Under the pieces are notes generated by a model. The model was not told the origin of the DNA. It saw only the letters and a program-made list of their open reading frames with translations, and ran no database searches. From Paenibacillus helianthi (GTDB lineage: Bacteria; Bacillota; Bacilli; Paenibacillales; Paenibacillaceae), in assembly GCF_001909055.1 (NCBI RefSeq), contig NZ_LVWI01000001.1:248001-312000 (forward strand): a DNA stretch of 64,000 bases, written 5' to 3'. Positions 16,899 to 26,051 of the stretch are shown here, piece after piece. Each line of letters starts with the position of its first letter. Within the stretch, counting starts at the first letter, position 1. Both the position numbers and the translations under genes were made by a program.

Positions 16899-19394
16899 TT
16901 ATTTTGAAGGGCGTGTACGGTTTGTAGGGACTGCCTGCAGCGGATCATCCGGCCAGTAGTGCTTGGGGTAGCGTCCTTTGAGATCCTTTTTGACTTCAAA
17001 ATAGGTGCTGCGCCAAAAACTGGCGAGGTCCGCCGTCACCTGCACGGGTCTCCTTGCCGGAGAAAGCAGATGCAGCAGTACCGCAACCTTGCCTCCCCCG
17101 ATCCTTGGTGTATCTACTTGGCCGAACAACTCCTGAAGCCTGACCGCAAGCACCGGTGCCTCTGGGTTACTGTAATCCATCGGAATCCGTGAACCGCTGG
17201 GGACGGTAATATGCGTTGGGGCTTCCTTGTCTAGCATCTGACGGCTGCTCCAATCCAGCAGTCCCTCCAGCGCTCTGGATACAGGCACCCGCTGCAGGTC
17301 GCGGAGATTGCGCATCCCCTGAATAAACGGCTGAAGCCATTCCTTGAGGGAGGACAGCAGGGCTTCTTCCGAACCATCCGGAAAATCTGCCCGCAGCCTA
17401 TGCAGGAATACCATCCTTTGTCTCAGCTGAACCGTGCCTTTGTCCCAGGGCAGCAGTTCGAGCCCCCTGCCTTCAATGACGCGAAGCAGTACCTCCTCTG
17501 CCTCTTCTGCTGTTGGTCTTTCATGCGAGGTTTCCTTCAGGATCAATGCACCCAGCAGGGTCCGCCGGCGCGCCTGTACACTTCCGCTATCATTATCCCA
17601 ATAGACTTCGCGCTCATCTATCATATTGTTCTTGTGATGCTTCAGCAAATCTGCTTCAGGCAGCTCTGCGGCCAGCATAATCCGGCTCTGGCCGGCGCGG
17701 TCATCAATGCCGGCCGCTACAATATAGGGCGAACGCGTTAGCGGCTGCCCTTCTCTCATGGCCGCCCCCCGGCCACCCGAGAGCAGAAACGCGCCATCGC
17801 CGCGTTTTTGCCCAATGCGGTCGGGGTAGGCGAACGACAACAGCAGCCCGGTGAGGCTGATGTTGTCCGGCAGTGCACCCGGCGCGGCCTTCAGCTGCGC
17901 CAGGAAGCTCCGGCTCTCGCGCTGCACCGCGCGCAGAGCTGCCGGGTCCGCTCCGCCGCTGTCCGCAGCGGAGCGCTCGAACCTCAGCAGCGCCTCCACG
18001 CGCAGCGTGAGGTCGCTGTCCATTGCCGCGGGACCCCGCCAGAGGTCCCGCTCCTGGAGCAGCGCCGCCAGCCGGCAGGCGAGCGGCGCTGCTCCCAGCT
18101 CTGCCGCGCGCAGCAGCATGTGCGCGACGCGGGGGTGCGCGCCGAGCGCGGCCATGCTGCGGCCGTGCGGCGTAATGGCGCCGCCGACGTCCAGCGCGCC
18201 GAGCTGGCGCAGCAGCGCTGTGCCCTGCGCGTAAGGCGCAGCAGGCGGCGCGTCCAGCCAGAGCAGCGCCGCCGGGGAAGGCGCTCCCCACAGCGCCAAC
18301 TCCAGAGCCAGCTGCGCCAGGTCGGTCTCCATGATCTCCGGCACATTCTCATCCGGAAGACGGGCATGCTCTTCCGGGCTCCACAGCCGGTAGCATACTC
18401 CCGGCGCGGTGCGTCCCGCACGGCCCCGCCGCTGGTCAGCCGAAGCCTTGGAGACCGGCACCGTAGTCAGCCGGGGCATGCCCGTGCGCGGCGAGAACAC
18501 CTGAGTCCGCCGCAGCCCCGTATCGATCACCGTGCGTACCCCTTCGATCGTCAAGCTGGTTTCAGCAATCGAAGTCGCCAGAACTACTTTACGTTCTCCG
18601 GGTACTGAGGCTGCCACCGCGGCATCCTGCTGCGCCTGTGGCAGCTGCCCATAGAGTGGACGAAGCACTGTTCCAGGAGGGAGAGCAACATTTTGCAGTT
18701 CACGCTCGGTGCGGCGGATTTCCGCCTCCCCAGGCAGGAAGACCAGCACATCTCCAGGCTGTTCGGCAAGTGCACGGCGGACTGCCGCTGCAGCTCCCTG
18801 CTCCAGCTGCCTGTCTCCGGGGCCTGGCAGATAGACCGTTTCCACCGGAAAGGTCCGGCCCGGACAATCCACAACAGGCACACCTCCGAGCAGAGCCGAT
18901 ACCCTGTCGCCGTCCAGTGTTGCCGACATGATCAGAATCCGCAGATCCTCGCGGAGCACAGCCTGTGCTTCCAGTGTTAACGCCAGTCCCAGATCTGCAT
19001 GAAGGCTGCGCTCATGAAATTCATCAAAGATCACAAGCCCTACATCGCCTAGCGACGGATCGCTTTGCAGCATTCGGGTCAATACTCCTTCTGTGACCAC
19101 GACAATACGGGTGTTTTTGCCTACTTTTGTGTCATTGCGCATACGGTAGCCTACCGTTTGTCCGACACTTTCGCCCATGGAGGATGCCATGTAGCTCGCT
19201 GCCGACCGGGCGGCCAACCTTCTGGGCTCCAGCATAAGTATGGTTTTTCCGGCCAGCCAAACCTCTTCCAAAAAAGCCGGCGGCGTACCGGTTGTCTTCC
19301 CCGCGCCAGGCTCGGCTAGCAGAACGGCAGCGGTTGAAGTGTTCAATATGGTTTTCAGCTCAGGGAGCACCTGCGCAATGGGAAGCTGTCTCAT
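16899..19394 (-). CDS. hrpB: ATP-dependent RNA helicase HrpB
   Basis: 831 residues, the usual length. Walker A is LLAEPGAGKTTG (residues 26-36), motif II is DEFH (124-127), then MSATLDG, QRRGRAGRTAPG and the C-terminal HrpB domain with WPDDPLQAVPTNRTR at the end. It is a DEAH-box-like helicase whose cellular role in Gram-positives is unclear. The ATG at 19394 follows GGAGAG; upstream open frame is outside the family. The part at 17,850-18,450 is very GC-rich compared with the ends. Confidence 0.93.
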   Translation of the reverse strand: MRQLPIAQVLPELKTILNTSTAAVLLAEPGAGKTTGTPPAFLEEVWLAGKTILMLEPRRLAARSAASYMASSMGESVGQTVGYRMRNDTKVGKNTRIVVVTEGVLTRMLQSDPSLGDVGLVIFDEFHERSLHADLGLALTLEAQAVLREDLRILIMSATLDGDRVSALLGGVPVVDCPGRTFPVETVYLPGPGDRQLEQGAAAAVRRALAEQPGDVLVFLPGEAEIRRTERELQNVALPPGTVLRPLYGQLPQAQQDAAVAASVPGERKVVLATSIAETSLTIEGVRTVIDTGLRRTQVFSPRTGMPRLTTVPVSKASADQRRGRAGRTAPGVCYRLWSPEEHARLPDENVPEIMETDLAQLALELALWGAPSPAALLWLDAPPAAPYAQGTALLRQLGALDVGGAITPHGRSMAALGAHPRVAHMLLRAAELGAAPLACRLAALLQERDLWRGPAAMDSDLTLRVEALLRFERSAADSGGADPAALRAVQRESRSFLAQLKAAPGALPDNISLTGLLLSFAYPDRIGQKRGDGAFLLSGGRGAAMREGQPLTRSPYIVAAGIDDRAGQSRIMLAAELPEADLLKHHKNNMIDEREVYWDNDSGSVQARRRTLLGALILKETSHERPTAEEAEEVLLRVIEGRGLELLPWDKGTVQLRQRMVFLHRLRADFPDGSEEALLSSLKEWLQPFIQGMRNLRDLQRVPVSRALEGLLDWSSRQMLDKEAPTHITVPSGSRIPMDYSNPEAPVLAVRLQELFGQVDTPRIGGGKVAVLLHLLSPARRPVQVTADLASFWRSTYFEVKKDLKGRYPKHYWPDDPLQAVPTNRTRPSK

Positions 19395-19520
19395 CGAATC
19401 TCTCCATGTATTCTTATTGTCTAGTATTCCTAATATGATGGGCGAAACCCTAGTAAATTTCAAGCTCTCTGCATACAAAAAAGAGCTACCCTGCCCTTTC
19501 GGCCGGATAACTCGATTCAA

Positions 19521-19916
19521 TTATTCTTCCCGCGTCAGTTGCTCCTGAATCTTGTCTCCATAGTCGGAGAACGCGCTGCTGTTCCCGAATCCGCGCTGCC
19601 CCATCAGCTCCTGAAGGCGGAGTCGTTTCAGCGTCAGTTGGGATTTAAGCTCTTTTCGTTCGCCATCCTCGGTGTTTCCATTGCTGTGACATGCCGCGAG
19701 CAGTGTCTCCAGAGTTACACATTCCTTGCGCAGCGTGACTTCTTCCGGGAGCAGACCGGCGTTCTTCATGATTTTGAAGGACATCCGCAAATCCTCCGGC
19801 ACCCCGGACAGATCCTCCAGCTGAAGAGGTTTGCCGTGCCCCGGCAGATCCTCGAACTCACCACTACGCATAGCTTCCTGTATCCTCTGTTCCGCAAGCC
19901 AAGATAATATCGTCAT
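19521..19916 (-). CDS. DUF1992 (DnaJC28-like conserved domain) protein
   Basis: 131 residues. The domain signature is at the start: SWLAEQRIQEAMRSGEFEDL followed by PGHGKPLQLED and VPEDLRMSFKIMKNAGLLPEE. The function is unknown despite wide distribution. The ATG at 19916 follows GGAGGGAGAG. It is upstream of hrpB on the same strand with 126 bases between. Confidence 0.85.
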   Translation of the reverse strand: MTILSWLAEQRIQEAMRSGEFEDLPGHGKPLQLEDLSGVPEDLRMSFKIMKNAGLLPEEVTLRKECVTLETLLAACHSNGNTEDGERKELKSQLTLKRLRLQELMGQRGFGNSSAFSDYGDKIQEQLTREE

Positions 19917-20021
19917 ATCCACTCTCCCTCCTCTGCTGCAAGGCCCCAATCAAGCTATCAGGCCGATGTGCTGCCGTTTGCCTATAGTTTAGCATAGGGG
20001 ATGAGTGAAATCACCCGTTCA

Positions 20022-20399
20022 CTATTTCTGTTTTAGATAACCGCGTTCTCCGTAAGGTGACAGCTTCTCCAGCCATTTGCTCTCCAAATCGGGCAATTGT
20101 TTGCGGTATTTGGAGAGTTCGGTTACCTCTGCCACAAAATCCTCTTCAGGCTTAATCTGCTCCAGAATCTCATAAATAAATGCTTTCTCTCCGAATGCCT
20201 TCCAATCTGCCTGAAGCTCTTTATTGTCATGATTTCCGATGTCCAGCATGAACTTATGCTTATTCCAGACTCCATCCAGATTAATGCTGCTGCCTACAAA
20301 GGCCTTATCATTTAAGGTGTTGACGATTCGGTATACTCCCATCGGCCGGTGGGAATGCGCGTAGTTATAGGCTAATTCTTTACGTTTTGACTTTTCCAT
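20022..20399 (-). CDS. GIY-YIG nuclease-family protein
   Basis: 125 residues. The motif appears as GVYRIVNTLNDKAFVGSS, where the second Tyr-Ile-Gly is changed to Phe-Val-Gly, followed by a WNKHK segment in place of the usual R..H pattern. It may be a degenerate nuclease or nucleic-acid-binding relative. ATG at 20399 follows AAGGAGAG. It is 21 bases behind the DUF2087 gene and surely co-transcribed; that pair recurs in related genomes as far as I recall. Confidence 0.78.
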   Translation of the reverse strand: MEKSKRKELAYNYAHSHRPMGVYRIVNTLNDKAFVGSSINLDGVWNKHKFMLDIGNHDNKELQADWKAFGEKAFIYEILEQIKPEEDFVAEVTELSKYRKQLPDLESKWLEKLSPYGERGYLKQK

Positions 20400-20420
20400 G
20401 TTTGCTGTTCTCTCCTTCAT

Positions 20421-21218
20421 CTATAAACTAACCCAGTAGCTGCTTCCATCTGGCTCACGGTCCAGCAGCCCATAATCAATCAAATACCGCCGGAGCGTAA
20501 CATAATCCGCAAAAGCCTCCTTCAGGATGGCGTTAACCTCTTTCTCTGTATATTGGCGTCCGGTTTCAAAACGCTTAATCAGCTGGCGGAGAATTGCTGC
20601 TTTACGCTTCTGCTTCTTGGGAAACTCCGAGATTGGACCTTCCAATCCCTCTTTAAAGTAGGTATTCAGGATTTCGGTATTCTCCTCCTCCGTAATGGCA
20701 AACCGCTCGTCGACCATGGCGGCGGAACGCGGGATACTGACAAAAGGCGAGGATGCCCCCGGCTTTTCTTCCACAAGCTCCATTACAGCGAGAAACAGCT
20801 TCGCCTGCTTCACCTTTTCCCGCAGAGTAAACCGGTGATTGCGCACGGTAGAGGTACTGCCAATGCCCAGTTCCTTGGCTGCTTCTCCATCACTCAAGCT
20901 GTGCCGAAAAGCATTCAGCAGCCCCTTCTGCAGCTCCGTTAATCCGGTAAGCTTCTTGTCCAGTCCCAGCAGCCAGTGAAACATCCCTCCATGTGCCTGT
21001 TCCACATGAAGTGCTGCATATTTGCCGGCTTCATAATATTGACTCTCTTTCTTATAGATCAAGCCCTTCTCAAATTCCTCTCCACAGACCAGACAAGTAT
21101 AGTAACCTGAATGCTCCCGCATCTCAAAAAGATATCCCTGCTTCAGCTCACTAATAGAGGCATTCCAGAATTTTTCCGAAATACTAACCGATTCATTACC
21201 TTCCGCCAACCCGATCAC
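20421..21218 (-). CDS. DUF2087 transcriptional regulator with zinc-finger-like and HTH segments
   Basis: 265 residues. A CxxC...HxxxxH arrangement (C42, C45, H71, H76) suggests a zinc site. A LuxR-like helix-turn-helix follows (about 99-142, LSDGEAAKELGIGSTSTVRN). The C-terminal DUF2087 module is recognisable by YVTLRRYLIDYGLLDREPDG. The start is uncertain; GTG at 21218 has only AAGGCGG upstream. It leads the operon with the GIY-YIG protein. The whole probably binds DNA; target unknown. Confidence 0.75.
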   Translation of the reverse strand: MIGLAEGNESVSISEKFWNASISELKQGYLFEMREHSGYYTCLVCGEEFEKGLIYKKESQYYEAGKYAALHVEQAHGGMFHWLLGLDKKLTGLTELQKGLLNAFRHSLSDGEAAKELGIGSTSTVRNHRFTLREKVKQAKLFLAVMELVEEKPGASSPFVSIPRSAAMVDERFAITEEENTEILNTYFKEGLEGPISEFPKKQKRKAAILRQLIKRFETGRQYTEKEVNAILKEAFADYVTLRRYLIDYGLLDREPDGSSYWVSL

Positions 21219-21479
21219 CCATTTCCGCCTTAATATATAGACATATTATCATTTTGTTTGTTATTTTACAATCATCTAATTACATTGTTTATAAAATGCC
21301 AAAAAAACTGCCCTAGCCATTGGCATTGTTCATCTACGTTCCACTCATCTCACCGGACAGCAGCTAAGAAATGTTAAGATTTCCGTTAGATTTCCTTAAG
21401 TAATTAGTTAGATCGTAGCGGATATTTTCGCCTACACTTATGGAGTCGTATCCAGTTTTATTACAAGGGGGAGTTTTAT

Positions 21480-22301
21480 ATGGAAAAGTTAAAAACTTAT
21501 GCTTTTGGTCGGCCTGTAATGTTTTCAATTATTATGATTGTTGTGACGATTGCCTTAACGTCCATTCCTTTAGATCCTTTGTTTGTATCTCTGTTAGGTC
21601 AGAAATCTAGTGAATATGCAACAGGTATAATTGAACAGGTACTGGTTAGTTTTGCAATAATATGGCTTCTGAAACGGTGGGGGTTATTGAAGAGTGCAGG
21701 ATTTACCCGTCCGAGTTGGAAGGGATTATGGATTTACTGGCCAATGATTTTGTTAACATTACTTAATGGGTCCGATTTTATATTTGGCAATATTGTTATA
21801 GATACCTCAAGACCGGTCGTAATTGGATTGTTCATCTTAACATATCTGTCCACGGGGTTATTTGAAGAGGTGCTGTGCCGCGGTGCTGTATTGTCAGTAA
21901 TGCTGCGTAAATGGGGAGCAACCCGAAGAGGGTGTTATGCTGCGGTGATCATATCCAGTGTATTGTTTGGTTCCGCCCATATCATCCATTACTTTCTTCA
22001 TCATTCTTCATTGCTTGCTACGTTAACACAAATGACTTATGGAATATTCATCGGTGTGTATTTTGCAGCCTGTGTTATCAGGAATAAAAGCATTTTTCCA
22101 GCAATGATTGCTCATGGTGTATTTGATATCTTTGGCAGCTTTCAAGAAATTACGCTTGGCGGAGGTCTGAACAAAACCTACCTCACTATGACTGTCAGTA
22201 ACTCCTTAATCTCAATTCTAATCTTTCTGCCCTTATTTATTTATGGACTTGTTATCATCCGAAAAGTAACACCTTCTGAAAATCACGAATCTATTGCATA
22301 G
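21480..22301 (+). CDS. CPBP-family intramembrane metalloprotease
   Basis: 273 residues with about seven membrane segments. The CPBP/Abi motifs are present: EEVLCR (EExxxR, E129, E130, R134), FGSAHIIH and IAHGVFD. Family members include CAAX prenyl proteases and bacteriocin-immunity proteins. The ATG is preceded by AAGGGGGAG. The 260-base upstream gap separates it from the divergent DUF2087 gene. Substrate unknown; a two-component system starts 850 bases further on, with a GNAT between. Confidence 0.88.
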   Translation: MEKLKTYAFGRPVMFSIIMIVVTIALTSIPLDPLFVSLLGQKSSEYATGIIEQVLVSFAIIWLLKRWGLLKSAGFTRPSWKGLWIYWPMILLTLLNGSDFIFGNIVIDTSRPVVIGLFILTYLSTGLFEEVLCRGAVLSVMLRKWGATRRGCYAAVIISSVLFGSAHIIHYFLHHSSLLATLTQMTYGIFIGVYFAACVIRNKSIFPAMIAHGVFDIFGSFQEITLGGGLNKTYLTMTVSNSLISILIFLPLFIYGLVIIRKVTPSENHESIA

Positions 22302-22426
22302 AGTTAACTTTTGCCTACAGCTATAATGGACAAATACATGGATGTATATCCACGTGAGTTAAGGCAGCCTCTAACCAGAATTATGTTGTGATGAAATAAT
22401 AACTTTAATTGGGCGGTGAAAAGGAA

Positions 22427-22942
22427 ATGAAAGAAAGAATTGTATTATCCCTGGCTACTTTAGACGATGTAGAATTCATTGTTGATAAAAAAACTTGTAC
22501 TTCCTTATGGTCTTTCGAAGATTTTATTTCATCCGATAAGGAAGCAGTTAGAACGAATGTAATAGAGAAAATTAATAGTGATTGGTATAAGCAATACATA
22601 ATAAAGCTTGATGATCCAGAAAGAACAGCTATAGGAGAATTGCATATTCATTGGTATGTAAAAGAGCGTGAAAGTTGGGAATTGGGTTATTGTATTTTCC
22701 CTGAATATCGAGGGCAAGGATTTTCTGTTGAAGCTGCAAAAATAGCGTTGAAGTATGCTTTTGAAGATTGGAATGCGCATAAAGTCGTTGCCATGTGTAA
22801 TGAATTCAATACCGCTTCATACAAGGTGTTGGAAAGGTTAGGAATGGTCAGAGAAGGTATATTCAGAGAAGAATTACACTGGCAAGGTAAATGGGTAAAT
22901 CAATTCTTCTACTGTATACTTGACAGTGATTATCGAAAATGA
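22427..22942 (+). CDS. GNAT acetyltransferase (RimJ/RimL-like)
   Basis: 171 residues. The pattern LGYCIFPEYRGQGFSVEAAKIAL is the acetyl-CoA binding loop, and NTASYKVLERLGMVREG followed by a tryptophan-rich end is typical of RimJ/L and spermidine-type members. ATG at 22427, with GGCGGTG and AAGGA upstream. Acceptor unknown (protein N-termini or small amines). Confidence 0.82.
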   Translation: MKERIVLSLATLDDVEFIVDKKTCTSLWSFEDFISSDKEAVRTNVIEKINSDWYKQYIIKLDDPERTAIGELHIHWYVKERESWELGYCIFPEYRGQGFSVEAAKIALKYAFEDWNAHKVVAMCNEFNTASYKVLERLGMVREGIFREELHWQGKWVNQFFYCILDSDYRK

Positions 22943-23145
22943 ATATCTGAATTCACTTCACTAATCGACTGCCGGATATTTATATAAAATAATTGACGTC
23001 TTATTATTCCATCAAGCGAAGGTCTATATGTTGAATGGAAAATCAATGAAGGCTTGAATTCTAACGGAGAACAGTGAAGGACTTCAAGTGCATAACTCAT
23101 GAATGAACATATTCATCACAGAGCGTTATTTGAAAGGGATCTACT

Positions 23146-23847
23146 ATGGAGCAATATAGTATTCTACTTATTGATGATGAACAGGAAATTGTTGAGTTAA
23201 TTGAGATTTATCTTGTCAATGAAGGGTATCGGGTATTAACAGCATTTGATGGAACTGAGGGCCTTAACATTCTGAACCATCAGACAGTAGATCTGGTTGT
23301 GCTCGATATTATGATGCCAGGAATGGATGGAATGGAGACCTGCAGAAGGATTAGGCAGACCATGAACTTACCTATTATTATGCTAAGCGCCAAATCACAG
23401 GATATGGACAAGATTCTTGGGCTTGGACTGGGTGCAGATGATTACTTATCCAAACCATTTAATCCAATGGAGCTGATTGCACGGATCAAATCACAGCTAA
23501 GACGTTATATCATTTTAAATGTACCGGGCCAACAAAAGAATGAGGACAGTGTCATTCATATCAAAGGTTTAGTGATCAATAAAAATAATCATTCCGTCTC
23601 TACTGACCACGGTGAGATCAATTTAACCCCAACGGAATATGAAATACTATTATTGCTCGCCAGTAGTCCCGGCACTGTGTTTAGTGCGGAACAAATATTT
23701 GAAGCGATATGGAAAGAAAAATATTTTGAATCTAATAATACGATCATGGTTCATATTTGGAGACTTAGGGAGAAAGTTGAGAAAACGCCAAAAACACCTG
23801 ATATCATTGAAACCGTATGGGGAGTTGGCTACAAAATTGAAAAATAA
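23146..23847 (+). CDS. OmpR/VanR-like response regulator
   Basis: 233 residues. The receiver has LLIDDEQE, the phosphorylated aspartate D54 in VVLDIMMPGMDG and the lysine in LSKPF. The C-terminal winged helix has LTPTEYEILLLLASSPGTVFS and the closing VWGVGYKIE. The gene overlaps the histidine kinase by 11 bases, so the two form a coupled pair. Closest in style to VanR-type regulators; target genes unknown. Confidence 0.9.
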   Translation: MEQYSILLIDDEQEIVELIEIYLVNEGYRVLTAFDGTEGLNILNHQTVDLVVLDIMMPGMDGMETCRRIRQTMNLPIIMLSAKSQDMDKILGLGLGADDYLSKPFNPMELIARIKSQLRRYIILNVPGQQKNEDSVIHIKGLVINKNNHSVSTDHGEINLTPTEYEILLLLASSPGTVFSAEQIFEAIWKEKYFESNNTIMVHIWRLREKVEKTPKTPDIIETVWGVGYKIEK

Positions 23848-24916
23848 ACGGGGCACCATACGCTATAAGTTGATACTCGTTTTTTTCACTAGTGCTGCTT
23901 TGACCGGTTTATGTATGCTTTTGATATTTATGGCCTTAATTGTGGCCTCCAAAAACCACCCCTTCGCGGTATTTTTCATGCAGCATTTAATTATATTTTC
24001 CCTGCTATTATTTGTCGTTCTTATCTTGCTGATGATTGGATTTCTTCTTCTGATGACCAGAGGGAGCATCGCATATCTCGAAGATATCACGAATACACTG
24101 GAAACCATCTCTAAAGGTAATTTAGAAGTCAACATTCCGGTAAAAAGCTCTGACGAGCTTGGAAAATTGGCCACCACCGTCAATAGCATGGTCTATAAAC
24201 TAAAGATTTTGATGGAAGAAGAAAAAAGCTGGGAAAACACAAAAAATGATTTGATCACAAATCTATCGCATGACTTAAGAACACCGTTGACCTCTATCCT
24301 TGGGTATATGGAATTGATTGCGGATGTCAAATACACGGATGAAGAAAGCTTAAGGCACTATGCAGGTATAACCTTCCAAAAGTGTAATGAACTCAAGGTT
24401 CTGATTGACAATCTTTTTGAATATTCAAAGCTCACAAATTCGGAATTAACCATCAATAAGAGCTTGCTCAATCTAGGAGAACTTTTGGAGCAAGTGATTC
24501 TTGGATTTATTCCTGCACTAACAGAAGCGGAGATGGAGTATAGACTATTCTACAGCAATGAAAAAATCATGATTAATGCAGACCCGATTCTATTGGTACG
24601 GGTATTTGATAACCTTATTAGTAATGCTATCAAGTATGGAAGCGAAGGAAAATACCTTGATATCGAGTTAAGTAAAGCGGATCATGAAGCGCTCGTACGT
24701 ATTATTAACTATGGGGAACCGATACTGGATGAGGATTTACCCTTTGTATTTGAAAGATTTTATACAGCTGATAAATCACGCTTTGGACAGACCAATGGAT
24801 CAGGTCTGGGGCTTGCTATAGTAAAGAGCATTATTGAGCTGCATGACGGTACAGTTACTGTACACAACCTGGATCACAGAACCGCTTTTGAAATTAGATT
24901 AAGAATAGAGGCATAA
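23837..24916 (+). CDS. VanS-like sensor histidine kinase
   Basis: 359 residues. Two membrane helices near 15-40 and 55-80 bracket a short external loop; a HAMP domain follows, then HisKA with NLSHDLRTPLTSILGYME and an ATPase domain with NLISNAIKYG and GSGLGLAIVKS. The small sensor part suggests sensing within the membrane. The TTG at 23837 is chosen because the residues before it are only the overlap with the regulator gene; the ribosome site is weak, which suits coupled translation. Confidence 0.88.
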   Translation: MKNKRGTIRYKLILVFFTSAALTGLCMLLIFMALIVASKNHPFAVFFMQHLIIFSLLLFVVLILLMIGFLLLMTRGSIAYLEDITNTLETISKGNLEVNIPVKSSDELGKLATTVNSMVYKLKILMEEEKSWENTKNDLITNLSHDLRTPLTSILGYMELIADVKYTDEESLRHYAGITFQKCNELKVLIDNLFEYSKLTNSELTINKSLLNLGELLEQVILGFIPALTEAEMEYRLFYSNEKIMINADPILLVRVFDNLISNAIKYGSEGKYLDIELSKADHEALVRIINYGEPILDEDLPFVFERFYTADKSRFGQTNGSGLGLAIVKSIIELHDGTVTVHNLDHRTAFEIRLRIEA

Positions 24917-24918
24917 TA

Positions 24919-24964
24919 CAAAAAGAGCCTAATCCATGGTCCACCACCGGATAAGACTCTTTTG
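24919..24964. terminator. Bidirectional terminator
   Basis: AAAAAGAGCCTAATCC and GGATAAGACTCTTTT form a mostly paired stem with A and T ends, between the convergent kinase (ending 24916) and SDR (ending 25000). Confidence 0.65.
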
Positions 24965-24999
24965 TTCTCAGGGATTCTGTATCCTACTGTGTGAGTATA

Positions 25000-25809
25000 T
25001 CAGGAGAGCAATGATTCTGCGCCATCAATCACAATCTGTGCTCCCGTGATATGAATCGAGTCATCCGAGGCAAGAAAAGACACCAGGTCCGCCACATTTT
25101 CCGGTTTACCCGGCCCATCAGCAAGTGGCTGCGCACCTTCCGGGAACTCAATCGGGATCACAATGGCCTCTACATCTTCATTAAATTCCGTGCTTTCATC
25201 AATATTCGTCGAGATGGCTCCCGGACAGATGACGTTGACACGGATTTTGAACTTCGCCAGCTCCAGAGCAGCCATCTTGGCAAAAGCAACCTGCCCCGCT
25301 TTGGTGGTACTATAGGGTGACCAGCCAAAGCTGGCAAAACGGCTGTTGCCGTTGATGGAGCTCGTAATGATGATGCTGCCTTTACCCTTTTCCTTCAGAT
25401 GAGGAATGCTGTATTTCAGCGTAAGGAAGGTTCCTGTCAGATTCACGGATATCGTACGCTCCCAATCATCCAGGCTCAGCTCTTCGATAGGGCCTACCGC
25501 TCCATTGATTCCGGCATTGGCAAAAACAATATCCAGTCCGCCGAAATGCTCCACCGTCTTGCGTACTGCCTCTTCCATGCGCCCGGCATCCGAAGTATCG
25601 ACATCGATAGCGAGTGCACAGTCCTTGCGTTGTTTGTTCAGCTTCTGCTCCAGGACGGAGGTACGTTCATTCACCAGGTCAAACAAGGCTACATTTGCAC
25701 CTTCACGGGCCATCTGAATCGCCGTCGCTCTGCCGATCCCAGAGCCCGCGCCTGTAATTATGGCTGTTTTACCGAGGAAACGCTGCTTTTTTGCTATATT
25801 CGGGCTCAT
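25000..25809 (-). CDS. SDR-family oxidoreductase
   Basis: 269 residues of a classical SDR: TGAGSGIG cofactor loop near 20, NAGING, catalytic serine in ITSSINGN and YSTTK catalytic pair. Start at 25809 has GGAAAGGGAGTG upstream; the frame is open further, but the earlier codons lie outside the fold. Substrate unknown. It is monocistronic. Confidence 0.88.
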   Translation of the reverse strand: MSPNIAKKQRFLGKTAIITGAGSGIGRATAIQMAREGANVALFDLVNERTSVLEQKLNKQRKDCALAIDVDTSDAGRMEEAVRKTVEHFGGLDIVFANAGINGAVGPIEELSLDDWERTISVNLTGTFLTLKYSIPHLKEKGKGSIIITSSINGNSRFASFGWSPYSTTKAGQVAFAKMAALELAKFKIRVNVICPGAISTNIDESTEFNEDVEAIVIPIEFPEGAQPLADGPGKPENVADLVSFLASDDSIHITGAQIVIDGAESLLS

Positions 25810-26013
25810 ATGTACACTCCCTTTCCAATTCGTCCAACTTAGTGGCTCTGTTTCAAGATTACCCAAATGGGCCTTGATTATAATCATTTCATGCAAAATT
25901 CGCACAAACTTGTTGCAACATGCTCACTGCAAGTACAAACAACCCCCTATTCACTACCTGATAGACATATCCCAAAAAGGGCAAAAGAAATGGGTGAACT
26001 GCCCGGGTGTAAT

Positions 26014-26039
26014 CAAAAAAGCCCCGCTGCCGCAGGGCT
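26014..26039 (-). terminator. Intrinsic terminator of the transglutaminase operon
   Basis: Minus strand AGCCCTGC-GGCA-GCGGGGCT followed by six T, 13 bases beyond the transglutaminase stop. Confidence 0.85.
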
Positions 26040-26051
26040 CTCCTCACTCCT

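Noticed and set aside
17704-18608. Long antisense and overlapping frames inside hrpB
   Set aside because: They result from the high GC of hrpB and have no start signals; the composition (Ala/Arg rich) is typical of shadow frames.
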